64,000 bases of DNA from Fragosphaeria purpurea (taxonomy: Eukaryota; Ascomycota; Sordariomycetes; Ophiostomatales; Ophiostomataceae): positions 62,001 to 126,000 of the forward strand of contig PCDL01000001.1 in assembly GCA_002778095.1 (NCBI GenBank). Reading direction: 5' to 3'. Made by a program: the position numbers and the translations under genes. Shown in pieces: positions 24,287 to 37,619 of the stretch (its first letter is position 1; each line of letters opens with the position of its first letter). The notes beneath the pieces were generated by a model, which ran no database searches, was not told the DNA's origin, and saw only the letters and a list, made by a program, of their open reading frames with translations.

Positions 24287-26635
24287 AGAAATTAATATTA
24301 ATATTTATTAACCCGTTTAAAGTATTAAAAAAAATATATATATAAATTAATATTACCGTAATAATATTAAAGATTATATAATATTTTTCCGGTTACGTTA
24401 TTAAAGCCGTAACGAGTAAGTAACGTTAAAAAAACGACGGCGATACGTATATTAAACTTAAATAACGACCTTAATAAATAAAAGGTCGAAGTAATAAAAA
24501 ATAAAGTAACCCGTAGAAAAAAAGTTTATTATTTAATTAAATAAGTAAAATAACCGGTAAAGTATAATTAATAAATACCCGAAGAAGATATAATAAACGC
24601 TTAAAAGGTAATACGGGATTATTAAAAGTATATAAAGTTAAAAGTTAAAATAAAAAAATAATTAAATTTAAATAAATTATTTAATATATACCGATTTTTT
24701 ACGACGGTAAGTTATATAAATAAAAATTAAAAAAATAAAAATAAAAAAGTATATATTAAGTTAATAATTACTTCGTTACGACGACGAGTTATATAAATAT
24801 AAAAAATAAAGAAAATTAAAAAAAATTAAAAAAATTAAAAAAATTAAAAAAAATTAAAAGAGGGTATAAAATTAATTAATAATTAAAATAAAACGGTTAA
24901 TATTAAAGAACCCTAAATATAAAAAGGGGAAATAAAAAAAATAAGTTATTTTTATAATATTATCGGAGCGAGCCGAGTAACCCGGTACTTTATACGTTAA
25001 TAAATAATTCCTTTTTTTATAAAGATAAAATAAACGTTAATTATAAATATAGTTATACGTTACTTTTAAAAATCGTATAAACGATCCCCGGGCTTTAAAC
25101 GGAGGCGGTAATTTTCTAGGTCGATATCGACTTATTTTATAACTTAAAACCGCCGCTTCCGACTCGCCCTTACCTTTTATATTAAAGTATTATACCGGGC
25201 GTAGGTCGCCGCTCCGGCCGGCCTACTTTATAACTTATAAAAAGCTTTATAACGGCGTTATAATTTTAACGTTATATTTATTAACTTTTTAACTAATAAA
25301 AAGTAAATTAAAAACGCGTTTTTAACGCGTTTTAAAGTTTATTTAAACTTATAATAACGAACGACGGTTTATAAAATATATAAATATTTTTAATAATAAA
25401 TATTAATTACTTTTTATAAAGTTTATATATATTATATAACGTAAAACTAACCCGAAATTATAATATAAATTATAACGCGGTATTATACCTTAATAATAGT
25501 TTACTACGTATAATATATATACCTTATAAACGTACTTTTAAAAGTTAACTATTAATTTAAACTTATTATTATTAAAAGTTATAAATAAGTCGTTAACGGT
25601 ACCTTTATAATACTCGCTTTTTATATTATTATTTTTTTTATTTTTATAGTCGTTATTATCTTCCTCGTTATTATAAGCTTCGTTATCTTTATTATTATCG
25701 TTTTTATTACTATTTTTATAACCCTCGTTAATATTATTCTTATTATTAACGCCGTAGGCGTAACCTTCGTCCTCGTTTTTTTCCCCGTCCTTATTATCGT
25801 TAATATAAAAAAACTTAATAGGCCGACTTATAAACGTAACGCGGGAAGGGCGAAGGGCGGCGAGAGCGGTTACTAATAATTATTTTAAAGTATACCTCGG
25901 ACCGAGAGCTCGTTAAGGGCGGCCCGGGGTAAGCGGATAAATTATTTAATAATAAAAAACGTAAACCCGTAAAGCTTAAAGCGGTAATAGGTCTTACGGC
26001 GGCGACGGCGCGCCGCGTAAACGTTACCGGCGGTACGAGTATTAATATTAATACGGCCGTTATTATTAATACCGGCGTAGTTACCGGTACGGGTATAACT
26101 ATTAACGTTAATATTACTATTAATACCGGTACCGTTATTAAGGTTAATACCGATAACTACCTTTATTTCTTAATATTATAACGAGCGGCGCGTTTTACGT
26201 CTCGTTACGCTTTTTAAGCGTTATAACGGTATTTTATAAAGTTTATTATATTATAAAATAAAAAAAAGATTTTAAAATAAAAAGTATAAATTAACGTACG
26301 AAGAAAGAAAATTAAATAATTACTTTTACTTTTAAAATACTACTTAAAAAAACTTATATAGATAAAAATAATTTTCTCCTTTAAAGTAAAATAGACGACC
26401 GTATTTATATATAAAGCCGACGGTTACTCGTAAAAAAGTAAATAAATAAATAAATATATAAAGAAAAAAACGACCGATTATAAAAGAATACTTATTTAAT
26501 ATAAGTATAAAACGTTTACGTACCGTAGGCGAGCTATATAAAAGTATATATTAAAAAGGATATAAAAAAGATATAAGATAACCGGTTAAATATAAATATA
26601 CTTAAAAAAACGAAAAGTTTAAATTTTATAAATAC
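24287..26635 (+). mobile_element. Family B fragment B2 (integrase end plus 3' tail, no LTR)
   Basis: Directly after the 3' LTR of B1, the sequence continues with the C-terminal integrase and chromodomain part of a family B element, then its tandem-repeat tail and antisense frame (about 24,960-26,200, minus strand). It stops at about 26,635 before reaching a 3' LTR, and there meets an inverted family B tail. It is heavily RIP-mutated. Confidence 0.7.
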
Positions 26636-29520
26636 CCCGTTAAAATTTACGTTATAACTTAAAATTAACTTTACGTTATATTATTTATATAAACTTTAAG
26701 CGTTATTATAAAATTTAATTAATTTTAATTATTAAAAACGTTTATAATGTTTTAAAAACCGTCGTTTATTATTATAATTTAAAATAAACTTTAAAACGCG
26801 TTAAAAATACGCTTTTAACTTTTTTTATTAACGAGAGAATTAATAAATATTATATTTAAATTATAACGTTATTATAAAGTTTTATATAATTTATAGGGTA
26901 GGCTAGCCGGAGCGGCGGCTTATACCCGGTATAATATATTAATTTAAAAAGTAAAAAATAGTTAATAATAACGGCTTTAAACGATTAACCGGGTCGATAT
27001 CGACCCGGAAAGGTACCGTTTTTAATTAAAGCTTAAAGATCGATTATATAATTTTTTAAAAGTAACGTATAATTATATTTATAATTAACGTTTACTTTAT
27101 TTTTTTAAAAAAGGGTATTATTTATTAATACGTAAAGCGCCGGGTTACCCGGCTCGCCCCGACGGTATTATAAAGGTTATTTTATTTATTTTATTTATTT
27201 TATTTATTTTATTTATTTTATTTATTTTATTTATTTTATTTATTTTATTTATTTTATTTATTTTATTTATTTTATTTATTTTATTTATTTTATTTATTTT
27301 ATTTATTTTATTTATTTTATTTATTTTATTTATTTTATTTATTTTATTTATTTTATTTATTTTATTTATTTTATTTATTTTATTTATTTTATTTATTTTA
27401 TTTATTTTATTTATTTTATTTATTTTATTTATTTTATTTATTTTATTTATTTTATTTATTTTATTTATTTTATTTATTTTATTTATTTTATTTATTTTAT
27501 TTATTTTATTTATTTTATTTATTTTATTTATTTTATTTATTTTATTTATTTTATTTATTTTATTTATTTTTATATTACTAGTTTTATTTTATTTATACGA
27601 CTCGTTATTACGGCGAGATAATTACTCGTTTAATATATACTTTATTTATTTTTTTTCTCTTTTTATTTTTTTATTTACGCGACTTACCGTTATAACGAGG
27701 TTATTCCTTTATCGGTATATATTAAGTAGTTTATTTAAATTTAACTATTTTTTTATTTTAACTTTTATCTTTATATACTTTTAATAATCTTATATCGCTT
27801 TTTAAACGTTTATTATATCTTCTTTAAATATTTATTAATTATACTTTACGATTATCTTACTTATTTAACTAAGTAATAAACTTCTTCTTTACGAGTTACT
27901 TTATTTTTTATTACTTAGACCTTTTATTTATTAAGGTTATTATATAAGTTTAATATACGTATCGCCGTTATTTTTTTAACGTCTTTTACTTATTATAATT
28001 TTAATAACGTAACTAGGAAAATATTATATAGTTTTTAATATTATTACGGTAATATTAACTTATACGTTTACTTTCTTATTTTTTTTAATACCTTAAACGG
28101 GTTAATAAATTTTAATATTAACTTTTTTTAAAAAATCTTTAAACGTATATTTTATATAAATAATATTATTAAATCTTTAATTTTAAATTTTATAACCTTA
28201 CTTTTTTTATTATAATACTTCGTTTATAACTTTTACGTAACGCGTAAATAATCCGTTATCTTTTTACGTAATTTCTATAACCTTTAAATTTTATTACCGA
28301 TTATTAATACCTTCTTTTCGGATACGTCGGCCTCGATATTATTAATAATATAAGAATTATATCTTATTAAAAAACGAATAATATTTATTTTATAAACGTA
28401 TTTTATATATTATTATATACGAACTCCGTTTATAATAGTAATATTAATTAATTAGTTTACTTAACGTTAACGAAAACGTATAAGTAATACTTTAATATTT
28501 AATTTATACGTTTAGTTTAATTATCGGTTTATAAATAATATATAGTAAAGAGCCGTCGACGTATTATTAGTATAACGTAGAATTCTCGTTAAAATATATA
28601 TATAAAAACACTCTCTTTATTAGTAATAATACCGTTTAATATTTTATAATATATATTAACTTTTTATTTAAATATAACGGTTAATTCTTCCGTTATAATT
28701 TATAACGATATTAAAATAAAATATATTACCTTTATATATTTATTAACTATTATAAAAATTATATTAATTAATTATCCTTAATATTATACGGCGGGAAGTT
28801 TAATAATAAAATTTATAAATATATTTTATTACGGTCGTTTTAAAGATAATAATAATTATAATTAACCGTATAGTTTATTTCTTTAAAAAAAGATTTTTTA
28901 ATATATTAAATATAACGTTATATATATATTAATATCTTTTTATATTATCGCTTAATAAAACTTTCTTTTAATAATTTTATTAATTTTAACTTTATTAAAA
29001 TATCCCGCCTACGAATTATTATAATACCGACGGATAATCTTAATTTTAAACGTAGTATATTTTTAAAATATAAACTTAATATTAATATTTTAATAATCTC
29101 TCCGTCGTAATACGTTAACGGGAATCCCTTATATAGTCGGCGTCTTTTTTATTAATATAAAATAAGTTACTTACTTATAAATTTAGTAACGTCTTTTAAT
29201 TTAAAATTTATAATTTTAAAAAGTAAATTTTAAAAGTAACTTATAAAGTTTAAACTTAATATTATAATTTTTATATTAAACTTACTTATATTAAAAGTAA
29301 ACGGTATAAACGTAATAATTATTAACTGGGCCGGTTTTATAAATAAATAAAACGCCGTTTATAACTTACGGACGATTTATTAATATAAATAATTTTTATA
29401 ATAAACGGTTATAAGTTAAACTTTAAACGTTTACTCTTTCTTATCTTTAAAAATCGGGGTAAACCTCGGTTTACGTTTATTCTCCGTTAATTTAAAACGT
29501 AATATTCTTTTTCCGCCGCT
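26636..29520 (-). mobile_element. Distal part of an inverted family B element (host of B3)
   Basis: The reverse complement matches the family B tail (26,636-27,178), then, after a microsatellite, the integrase and chromodomain part (about 27,570-29,190), then part of gag (about 29,200-29,520). Gag joins directly to integrase near 29,190-29,200, so the end of gag, the protease, RT and RNase H (about 3.1 kb) are deleted. The remaining 5' part lies at 37,620-38,202, beyond the inserted element B3. Confidence 0.75.
27179..27570 (+). repeat. (TTTTATTTA)n microsatellite, about 43 copies
   Basis: About 390 bases of a 9-base unit (five plus four: TTTTA TTTA) with no visible interruptions. It sits where the other family B copies have short degenerate A-rich repeats, in the tail of the inverted element, so it is a local expansion in this copy. 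The purity suggests it expanded after most of the mutation. Confidence 0.95.
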
Positions 29521-29859
29521 TATTATAACCGTTAATACGTATACACTTAGTCGACGGAAAGTCGACGGCGAGCTATAAGCGTACCGTAGGGCCGCCCGTA
29601 CGTAACGGTTTATATAACGGGCTAGGCGGCGGGATATACCCGGGCCTAGGGCTTAAGGCCCGTATAAAGATAATACCGGGCCTAACGTACTATATATATA
29701 AAATATTTATTTAGTTACCCCTTCTTTTCGTACGAATTAAGAAGGGGATAAGACTTAATCTTATTATAAATATAAACTTACTTTTATCTTTATATACGTA
29801 TAATTAATATAACGTATTTATTACGTTATCGACTACTTATTTTACTAACCCTTATTATA

Positions 29860-32800
29860 ATTTTAAGTCTTTTACCTCGGAATACCTAGTCGAAATAATT
29901 AACGAAAGTTTTACGACTTAAAGGCGTATTACGCGCGTTATATCGCGGGCTACGATAAAAACGCGGTAATTAAAAGAATTATATAAAGATCCGCCCGTAG
30001 GTATAATTACGGTTACGGCCCCGGATCCCCCGGTAATTATTAAAAACGAGGAGGTTAAAGCGACGGGAGTAACGAAAGTAACGGAAGTAGTAGCGGAAAA
30101 AGAATATTACGTCTTTAAATTAATAGAGGATAAACGCGAGCCGACGCCCGCCCCGAATTTTAAAGATAAAGAAGAATAAGCGTTCGAGGTTTAATTTACC
30201 GCCGTCCGGCGTAAATATTATTTACATTAATAAATCGCCCGCGAGTCGTAGACGGCGTTACCTTTATTCGTAAAGCCGGCTTAATCGATAGTTATTACGC
30301 CCGCGCCGTTTACTATTAATATAAATAAAATTAACGGAAAAAGTTATAATATTAAGTTTAAGCCTTTTAAGTTAATATTAAAGTTTACGTTTTAAAATAA
30401 AGAATTTTAAATTAAAGAATTAAAAGTATTATTCGACGTGATATTATAAACGTATATTTTAAAAAAGCGTAAAGTTATTATTATATATATTAATATAAAA
30501 TAAAGATTATAAAAATATTAATAATAATATATTATATTATTCGAGTTATAAAAGGTACGTAGTCGAGTCGAGGCCTTTTAAATAAAGTTTAAAAAGTAAA
30601 CGGATACTTTAAGATTTATAATAAGCGATTTAAGTTTATAAATTTATAAAGTATATAAATTTATAAAGTATATAAAAAGGCTTATTAACGGTACGGTTAA
30701 GCTTCGTTTAACTTTTTTAATTACCTTAAGTCGTTAAAGGTATAAATAAATCCGTTAATAAAGAGTTTTTAAAAAAAGACTTTTTTCTTAAAGTTTATAA
30801 AATTAATTTAAAGATCCTTTAACGTATTAATTAATATTAAATTAACGTCGTTTTAAAAGGTAACTATTAAGGCCGAGAATTTTTATTTTTAATCTAAAGA
30901 AAAGACTTAATTAAAAGGATTTCTTTAATTATAACCCGATAAAGGTAAAGACTTTAAAACTTTTTTTTATATAAATTAAATCGTTATTATTAAAAAGTTA
31001 TTAACGAAAGTTAGAAAACGGATACCGGCCGCCCCGGCGAGCCGATAACGTAGGGCTTATAAGTTAATTAAAGTTAAAAGTAACGTATTATAAGTATTAT
31101 AAAAGGGGGTATTATATAAATAATTATTAAAATAATCTTAAAGTATAAAGTATAACGATAAAGGTTTAAAAGTTAACTTTACCGTTAAAAAATTAAACGG
31201 CCCTCGCCCTAGTCTTATAAGCGAGGAGTTAAATATTAAAATCGGGACCCGGTATTATATTATAATAATATATTACGTATAAGCCGACGTTAAATCGATA
31301 ATTAATCTCGATATAAAAATAAAAATAAACCTTATTAATATTTAATTCGTTAAATATATATAAATTTATAAAGTTAAATATCTTAATATAATTTTTAAAT
31401 TAATTAACTTATAAATGATAAAATTATATAACGTATAAAAGGTTTTATTTATATTAATAGATATCCGTAGTCGGTTAAAAAAAACGACTCGTTAATATAT
31501 TACGGTCGATAAGTTAAAGGTATTAAGTATTAACTTAATATTATTAATAGTAACCGGGCTTAACGTTTTAAATATCGATATACCCGTATAAACGCTATAA
31601 TATTTTATTTACCGTAACGAAAAATTATAAATCGAGTTTATTAAAAAGTTTACGAAGACTACTTATAATAAGGTTATAATATTTACGGTACTTACCTATA
31701 TAATACCGCTTTAAAGATTAAAGACCGATAAAGAAGATAATCTCCTCTTTAATAACGAGCTACCGGTAAGTCGTTAAAAAGTCGAACTCCCTTTAAAGTT
31801 AAAAGATTTTTAGGATATATTTAATACGTTTAAGGCGGTTATACTTCCGGCGTAAAAAAAAACCGATTATACTATAAATTTAATAAAGGGAGGTTAACTA
31901 CTATATAGATTTATTTATTTACTTTTAAAACGAGAACTATCGGAACTCCGGCTATATATTAACGAAAACTTAACGAATAACCGTATTAAACCGTTAAAAA
32001 GCTTTATAAAGGTTTTAATTTTATTTATACTTAAAAAAGACGGAACTCTCCGTTTATATATAAACTACCGGAAGTTTAATAAAGTTATTATTAAAAACCG
32101 GTACGTTTTACCGTTAATTTTAAAAATCTTAAACCGGATTAATAATATATAATTTTTTTTAAGTTAAATATTAAGGATACTTATTATTAAATTTATATTA
32201 AGAGCGGCGATAAGTAAAAGACGGCGTTTTATACGCGGTACGGTTATTTTAAAGATTTAATATTACCCTTTAGTTTAATTAACGCTCCGACTATATTTTA
32301 ATATTATATATATATTACTCTTAAAGGATTAATTAACGTTACATATATTACGTATATTAACGACGTATTAATATTTTTTAAAATAAGGGAGGAATATACG
32401 TAATACCTTTACGAAGTCTTATCGCGCTTACGTCGGGCTTAACTATATATTAATTTAAGTAAGTATAACTTTTATAAAAAAAAAGTAAATTTTCTAAACT
32501 TTATATTATTTATAAAAGGTGTTAAAATAAAAAAAAAGTAGAGTCGATATTATAATAAACTAATCCGAGTTAAAATTATATAAAGAAGTTTAAATATTCC
32601 TCGGTTTTTATAACTTTTACCGTAAATTTATCGAGAAGTATTCGAAGTTAATAACGTTACTTAATAAAATAATAAAAAAGATAAAGAATAATAAAAAGCC
32701 GGGTAAAGTTACGCTCTCGCCTCGTTAACGATAAACCTTCGAGACGTTAAAGTAAAAATTTTAAGAAGTATTATTATTTAAGTATTTTAATTCCGCTCAC

Positions 32801-34900
32801 TTACTACGGCTCGAGATTAATATATTTAAAAAGGTAGGAGTAGGTATATTATTATAATTAAACGATAAAGGGCGGTATTATCTTATCGCTTTTTAATTAA
32901 AATAGTAGAAAGGGTTAAAGTTAAATTATAATACTTTAAATTAAGAGATAATAATTATTATAAAACCCTTTAAATATTAACGTTAATATTTAAAAGGGAG
33001 CCGATAACGAGTCGAAGTTTTATCGGATTATATTAATTTATAGTCTTATATAAGTTAATAAAAATTTAACGGCCGTTAAACGCGTTAAGTAATATTCTTA
33101 ATATTATTTAATCTTAAGATTAAATATTAAACGGGTAAGCGTAACCCGGTAAACGCTCCGTCGCGTCACTTTAATTATTAAACGTCGTAAAAAGAGCGTA
33201 TCGATTAAAGTTTATTATCCGACTTAAAGTAACGGCTAATCTTTATCTAAAAAGTATTAATTTTAACTTTATATATATAAAAAAGGTAGGTTATAAATAA
33301 CTTAAAAGTAAAGCGCGCCGAGCCTATTTAGATTTAAACTATTAAAGTACGGACACCGTTAAAAAAACGTCGGCGACGCGTTTATAGTTAAAAAAAGGGC
33401 CGGCTTATAAAGTAATCGTTTATTCTAAAATAATTTTTTATCGTACTTTAATATAGTCGGTAACCGTACGGGAAGACTTAACGTTAATAAAAATTAAAAA
33501 GCCGTTTTAAAAAACGTTATTAGTATTATACGTAGTTAACTTATTTTATATTAAAAAGAAAGACGCCGATAATACGCGGAATTCCCGTTAACGTATTACG
33601 ACGGAGGGATTATTATAATACTGATATTATATTTATATTTTAAAAGATACTACCTTTAAAATTAAGATTATCCGGCGATATTACGACGATTTATAAGCGA
33701 GATACTTTAATAAGGTTAAAATTAGTAAAATTATTAAAAGAAAGTTCTACTAATTAACGATATAAAAGGATATTAATATATATATAACTTTATACTTAAT
33801 ATATTAAAAAATTTCTTCCCGAAGGTATAAGCCTTATAGTTAGTTATAATTATTACTATTACCGAAGCGACCGTAATAAAAAATATCTATAAATCTTATT
33901 CTCGGACTTCCCGCCGTATAATATTAAGGATAATTAATTAATACGATTTTTATAATTATCGATAAATATACGAAAGTAATACGTTTTATTCCTATATCTT
34001 TATAAATTACGACGAAAAAATTAACTTTAATATTTAAACGAAAAGTCGGGATATATTATAATATATTAAATAATATTATTATTAATAAAGAGAGCGTTTT
34101 TACCTACGTATTTTAACGAGAATTATACGTTATTTTAATAATACGCCGATAACTCTTTACCGTTTATTACTTATAGACCGATAATTAAACTATGTATATA
34201 AATTAAATATCAGAGTATTACCTTCGCGTTTTTATTAACGTTAAGTAAATTAACTAAGTAACGTTACTTTTATAAGCGGAGTTTATATATAATAATATAT
34301 AAAATACCTTTACCGGAGAAACCCCTTTTCGTCTTTTAATAAAATATAATCCCCGTACTATTAATAACGTCGAAGCCGATATATACGAAGGGGAGGTACC
34401 GGTAATCGGTAATAAAATTTTAAAGTTATAAGAATTACGTAAAAAAATAACGGATTATTTATACGTTACGTAAAAGTCGTAAACGAAGTATTATAATAAA
34501 AAGTATAAGGTTATAAAATTTAAAGTAGGAGTTTTAATAATACTTTTTATATAAAATATACGTTTTAAAGTACCGTAAAAAAAATTAATATTAAAATTTA
34601 TAGGCCCGTTTAAGGTATTAAAGAAAATAAAAAAATAAGCGTATAAATTAATACTACCGTAATAATATTAAAAGTTATATAATATTTTTCCGGTTACGTT
34701 ATTAAAACCGTAACGAGTAAGAAACGTTAAGGAAGCGACGGTAATACGTATACCGGACTTAAATAACGACTTAAATAAATAAAAAGTTAAGGTAATAAAA
34801 AATAAAGTAACTCGTAAAGGAAAAGTTTACTATTTAATTAAATAAGATAACTTATAAAGTATAATTAATAAATACCCGAAAAAAATATAATAAACGCTTC
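29860..34900 (+). pseudogene. Family B gag-pol relic in B3
   Basis: Same order as in B1: gag from about 29,865, protease near 31,290-31,340, RT near 32,040-32,400 with YINDVLIFF at about 32,350-32,377, RNase H, integrase near 33,890-34,350 and chromodomain near 34,765-34,880. Comparison with B1 shows conserved codons between scattered TAA and TAG stops. The chromodomain in related elements binds methylated histone H3 and steers insertion into heterochromatin, which suits the nested cluster here. Confidence 0.78.
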
Positions 34901-35259
34901 AAAAGTAATACGGGATTATTAAAAATATATAAAGTTAAAGGTAAAAATAAAAAGAATTAAATTTAAATAAATTATTTAATATACGCCGATAAAGTAACTA
35001 CCTTTTAATAACGACGAGTCGTATAAATAAAGAAAGTAAAGAAAAAATTAAAGAAAAAAAAATAAAAAAAGTATATACCGAGCGAGTAATTACCTCGTCG
35101 TAACGGCGAGTTATATAAATAAAGAAAGTAAATAAAGTAAAATAAAGAAAAAAAATAAAAGAAAAATTAAAAAGGATATAAAATATATTAATAATTAAAA
35201 TAAAAAATATTATTATTAAAAAACCTAAATAAAAAAAGGAAAAAAAAAAAAAATAAGGT

Positions 35260-36510
35260 ACTCTTATAATACCGTCGGGGCGAGCCGGGTAACCCGGCGT
35301 TTTACGTATTAACGAGTAATTCTTTTATTCGTAAAAATAAAGTAAACGTTAACTATAAATATAGTTATACGCTACTTTTAAAGATCGTATAAACGATCTC
35401 CGGACTTTAAAAGGAGTCGGTACTCTTTTAAGCCGATATTAACCCGGTTTATAACTTAAAGCCGCCGCTCTCGACTAGCTTTCGCCTTTTATATTAAAAT
35501 ATTATAGTAAGTATAAATAGCCGCGCCGGCCGACTTACCCCGTAACTTATATAAAGTTTTATAATAACGTTATAACTTTAACGTTATATTTATTAACTCT
35601 TTATTTAATAAAAAAAAAGCTAAGGGTATATCTTTAACGTACTTTAAAGTTTACTCGAGTTTATAATAATAAAAGACGGTATATAAAATAATACGAATAT
35701 CCTTGCGATAAACGTAAGTTACTTTTTATAGTAATATTTAAAGTTTATATACGTAATATAACGTAAAATTAACCCGAGTTCGTAATATAAATCTTAACGT
35801 AGCGCCGTACCGCGATAACGGATTATTACGCGTAATACGTATACCTTATAAATATATTTTTAAGAATCGACGGTTAATTTAAATTTATCGTCGTCCGAAG
35901 CCGTAATTAAGTCGTTAACGGTACCCTCGTAATACTCGGCCTTTATATTATTATCTTCGTTATTCTTAAAGTCGTTATTATTTATAACGTTACTTATATT
36001 ATTATTATTACCGTCTTCGTCCTCTTTTTCGTCTTCTTTTTCGTCTTTTACCTCGTCCTTATCGTTATTTATAAGAAGAGCCAGAATAGGCCGGCTCGTA
36101 AGCGTAGCGCGCGAAGAATAAAGGGTGGTAAAAGCGGTTAACTTTTATTTAATAATTATTTTAAACTATACTTCGAATTAAGAACTTACCGATAACGGCC
36201 CGGAGCAAGCGAGTAAGTTATTTAACGATAAAACGCGTAAAGTTATAAAACTTAACGCGGTGGTAGGCTCCGCGGCGGTGACGGCGCGCCGCGCGGGCGT
36301 CGCGGGCGGTATAAGTATTAATATTATTACGGCCGTAGTTATTATTATTAACGTAACGGTAACCGTAACGGTTAATATAACTATTAACGTAACGGTTAGT
36401 ATAATTATTAATATAACGGTTAATATACCACGGGCGGCGGTGTTACCGTTAACGTCGCCGTTAACGTTTATATTACTACTAGGCTTAGTATTAACCCCGA
36501 TACTATAACC
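35260..36510 (-). pseudogene. Antisense accessory reading frame in the tail of B3
   Basis: On the minus strand near 35,830-35,935, the relic reads GTVNDLITASDDDKFKLTVD, and further along RYRGTA. In B4 the matching segment is STVNDLTAASDDDEFKLTVD. Such agreement between independently mutated copies suggests a real coding region in the ancestor. Upstream on this strand (plus 36,260-36,440) is the GC-rich low-complexity stretch; the 82-codon frame on the plus strand there looks accidental. The function is unknown, and no transmembrane or catalytic motif can be defended. Confidence 0.5.
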
Positions 36511-37619
36511 GTAGTTATAAATTACTTTTATTATTAACTCGATAACGAGTAACGCGTTTAACGTCTCGTTACGCTTTTTACTCGTTATAATAGCGGCCCC
36601 CGGAGTTAGTTATATTATAATTTAAAAGAAAGAATTTAGAATAAGAAACGTAAATAAAAGGACGAAGAGAAAGATTAAACGATTACTTTTACTTTTAAGA
36701 TACGACTTAAAAAAACGTATAAAGATAAGAAAAACTTCCTCTTTTAAAGTAGAAGGGACGACCGCGCTTATATATAAAGCCGATAGTTACTTATAAAAAA
36801 GTAAATAAATAAATAAATATAAAAGGGAAAGAGTAATCGGCTATTAAAAAATATTTATTTAATACGAGTATAAAAGACTTACGTACCGCGGTCGAGCCGT
36901 ATAAAAATATATATTAAAAAAGATATAAAAGAGGTTTAAAGTAACCGGTTAAATATAAATATATTTAAAAAAGACGAGTAGTTTAAACTTTATAAATATA
37001 GTTATAAAAGCCCGGGGCGGACCGCCGGTATATCGCCGGTTAACCGCTACCCATTTATATATTAAATAAAGATATAAAAACGTTTTTTTAATACTTTTTA
37101 TAAATAAAAAACTAGTAAAATAAATATATAGACTAAAGGATTAGTCCGTCGAGGGGGGAGGATAATTATTATAACCCTTAATACGTATATATTTAATCGA
37201 CGGAAAGTCGACGGCGAGCAGTAAGCGTACCGTAGGCCCGCCCGTACGTAACGGCCTATATAACGGGCTAAGTAACGGGCCACGTCCGAGGTTAAAGCTT
37301 AAGGCCCGTATAAAGGTAATACCGGGCCTAGCGTACCGTATATATAGGATATTTATTTAGTTACCCCTTCTTTTCGTACGAATTAAAAAGGGGATAAGAC
37401 TTAATCTTATTATAAATATAAACCTACCTTCGCCCTTATATACGTACTATTACTATAACGTATTTACTACGTTATCGACTACCTATTCTACTAACTCTTA
37501 TTATAGGATAAGACTTAATCTTATTATAAATATAAACCTACCTTCGTCCTTATATACGTACGATTAATATAATATATTCGTTACGTTATCGACTACTTAT
37601 TTTATTAACCCTTATTATA

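Larger units (their letters stand above)
29521..37619 (+). mobile_element. Full-length Ty3/Gypsy retrotransposon, family B copy B3, nested in an inverted copy
   Basis: The 5' LTR is 29,521-29,859 and the 3' LTR 37,167-37,505, both exactly 339 bases. A purine-rich tract (GAGGGGGGAGGATAA, about 37,151-37,165) precedes the 3' LTR. A 114-base extra copy of the LTR end follows (37,506-37,619). The 8-base CCGCCGCT directly precedes the element (29,513-29,520) and directly follows it (37,620-37,627). On both sides the flanks continue as the same inverted gag. This is the best complete copy of the family in the window, and it is heavily RIP-mutated. Confidence 0.88.

Noticed and set aside
24287..24340. 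A target duplication for element B1
   Set aside because: The sequence after its 3' LTR is family B integrase and does not match the bases before its 5' LTR, so no duplication can be claimed.
27179..27570. Regular array as a CRISPR
   Set aside because: It is a pure 9-base tandem repeat without spacers, in a eukaryotic genome.
36260..36508. 82-codon plus-strand frame, with a similar 93-codon frame at 54,005-54,286
   Set aside because: Made of Ile/Val/Thr/Asn repeats from a slippage-prone GC-rich stretch, and the frames of the copies are not conserved. The better coding signal is on the minus strand next to it.
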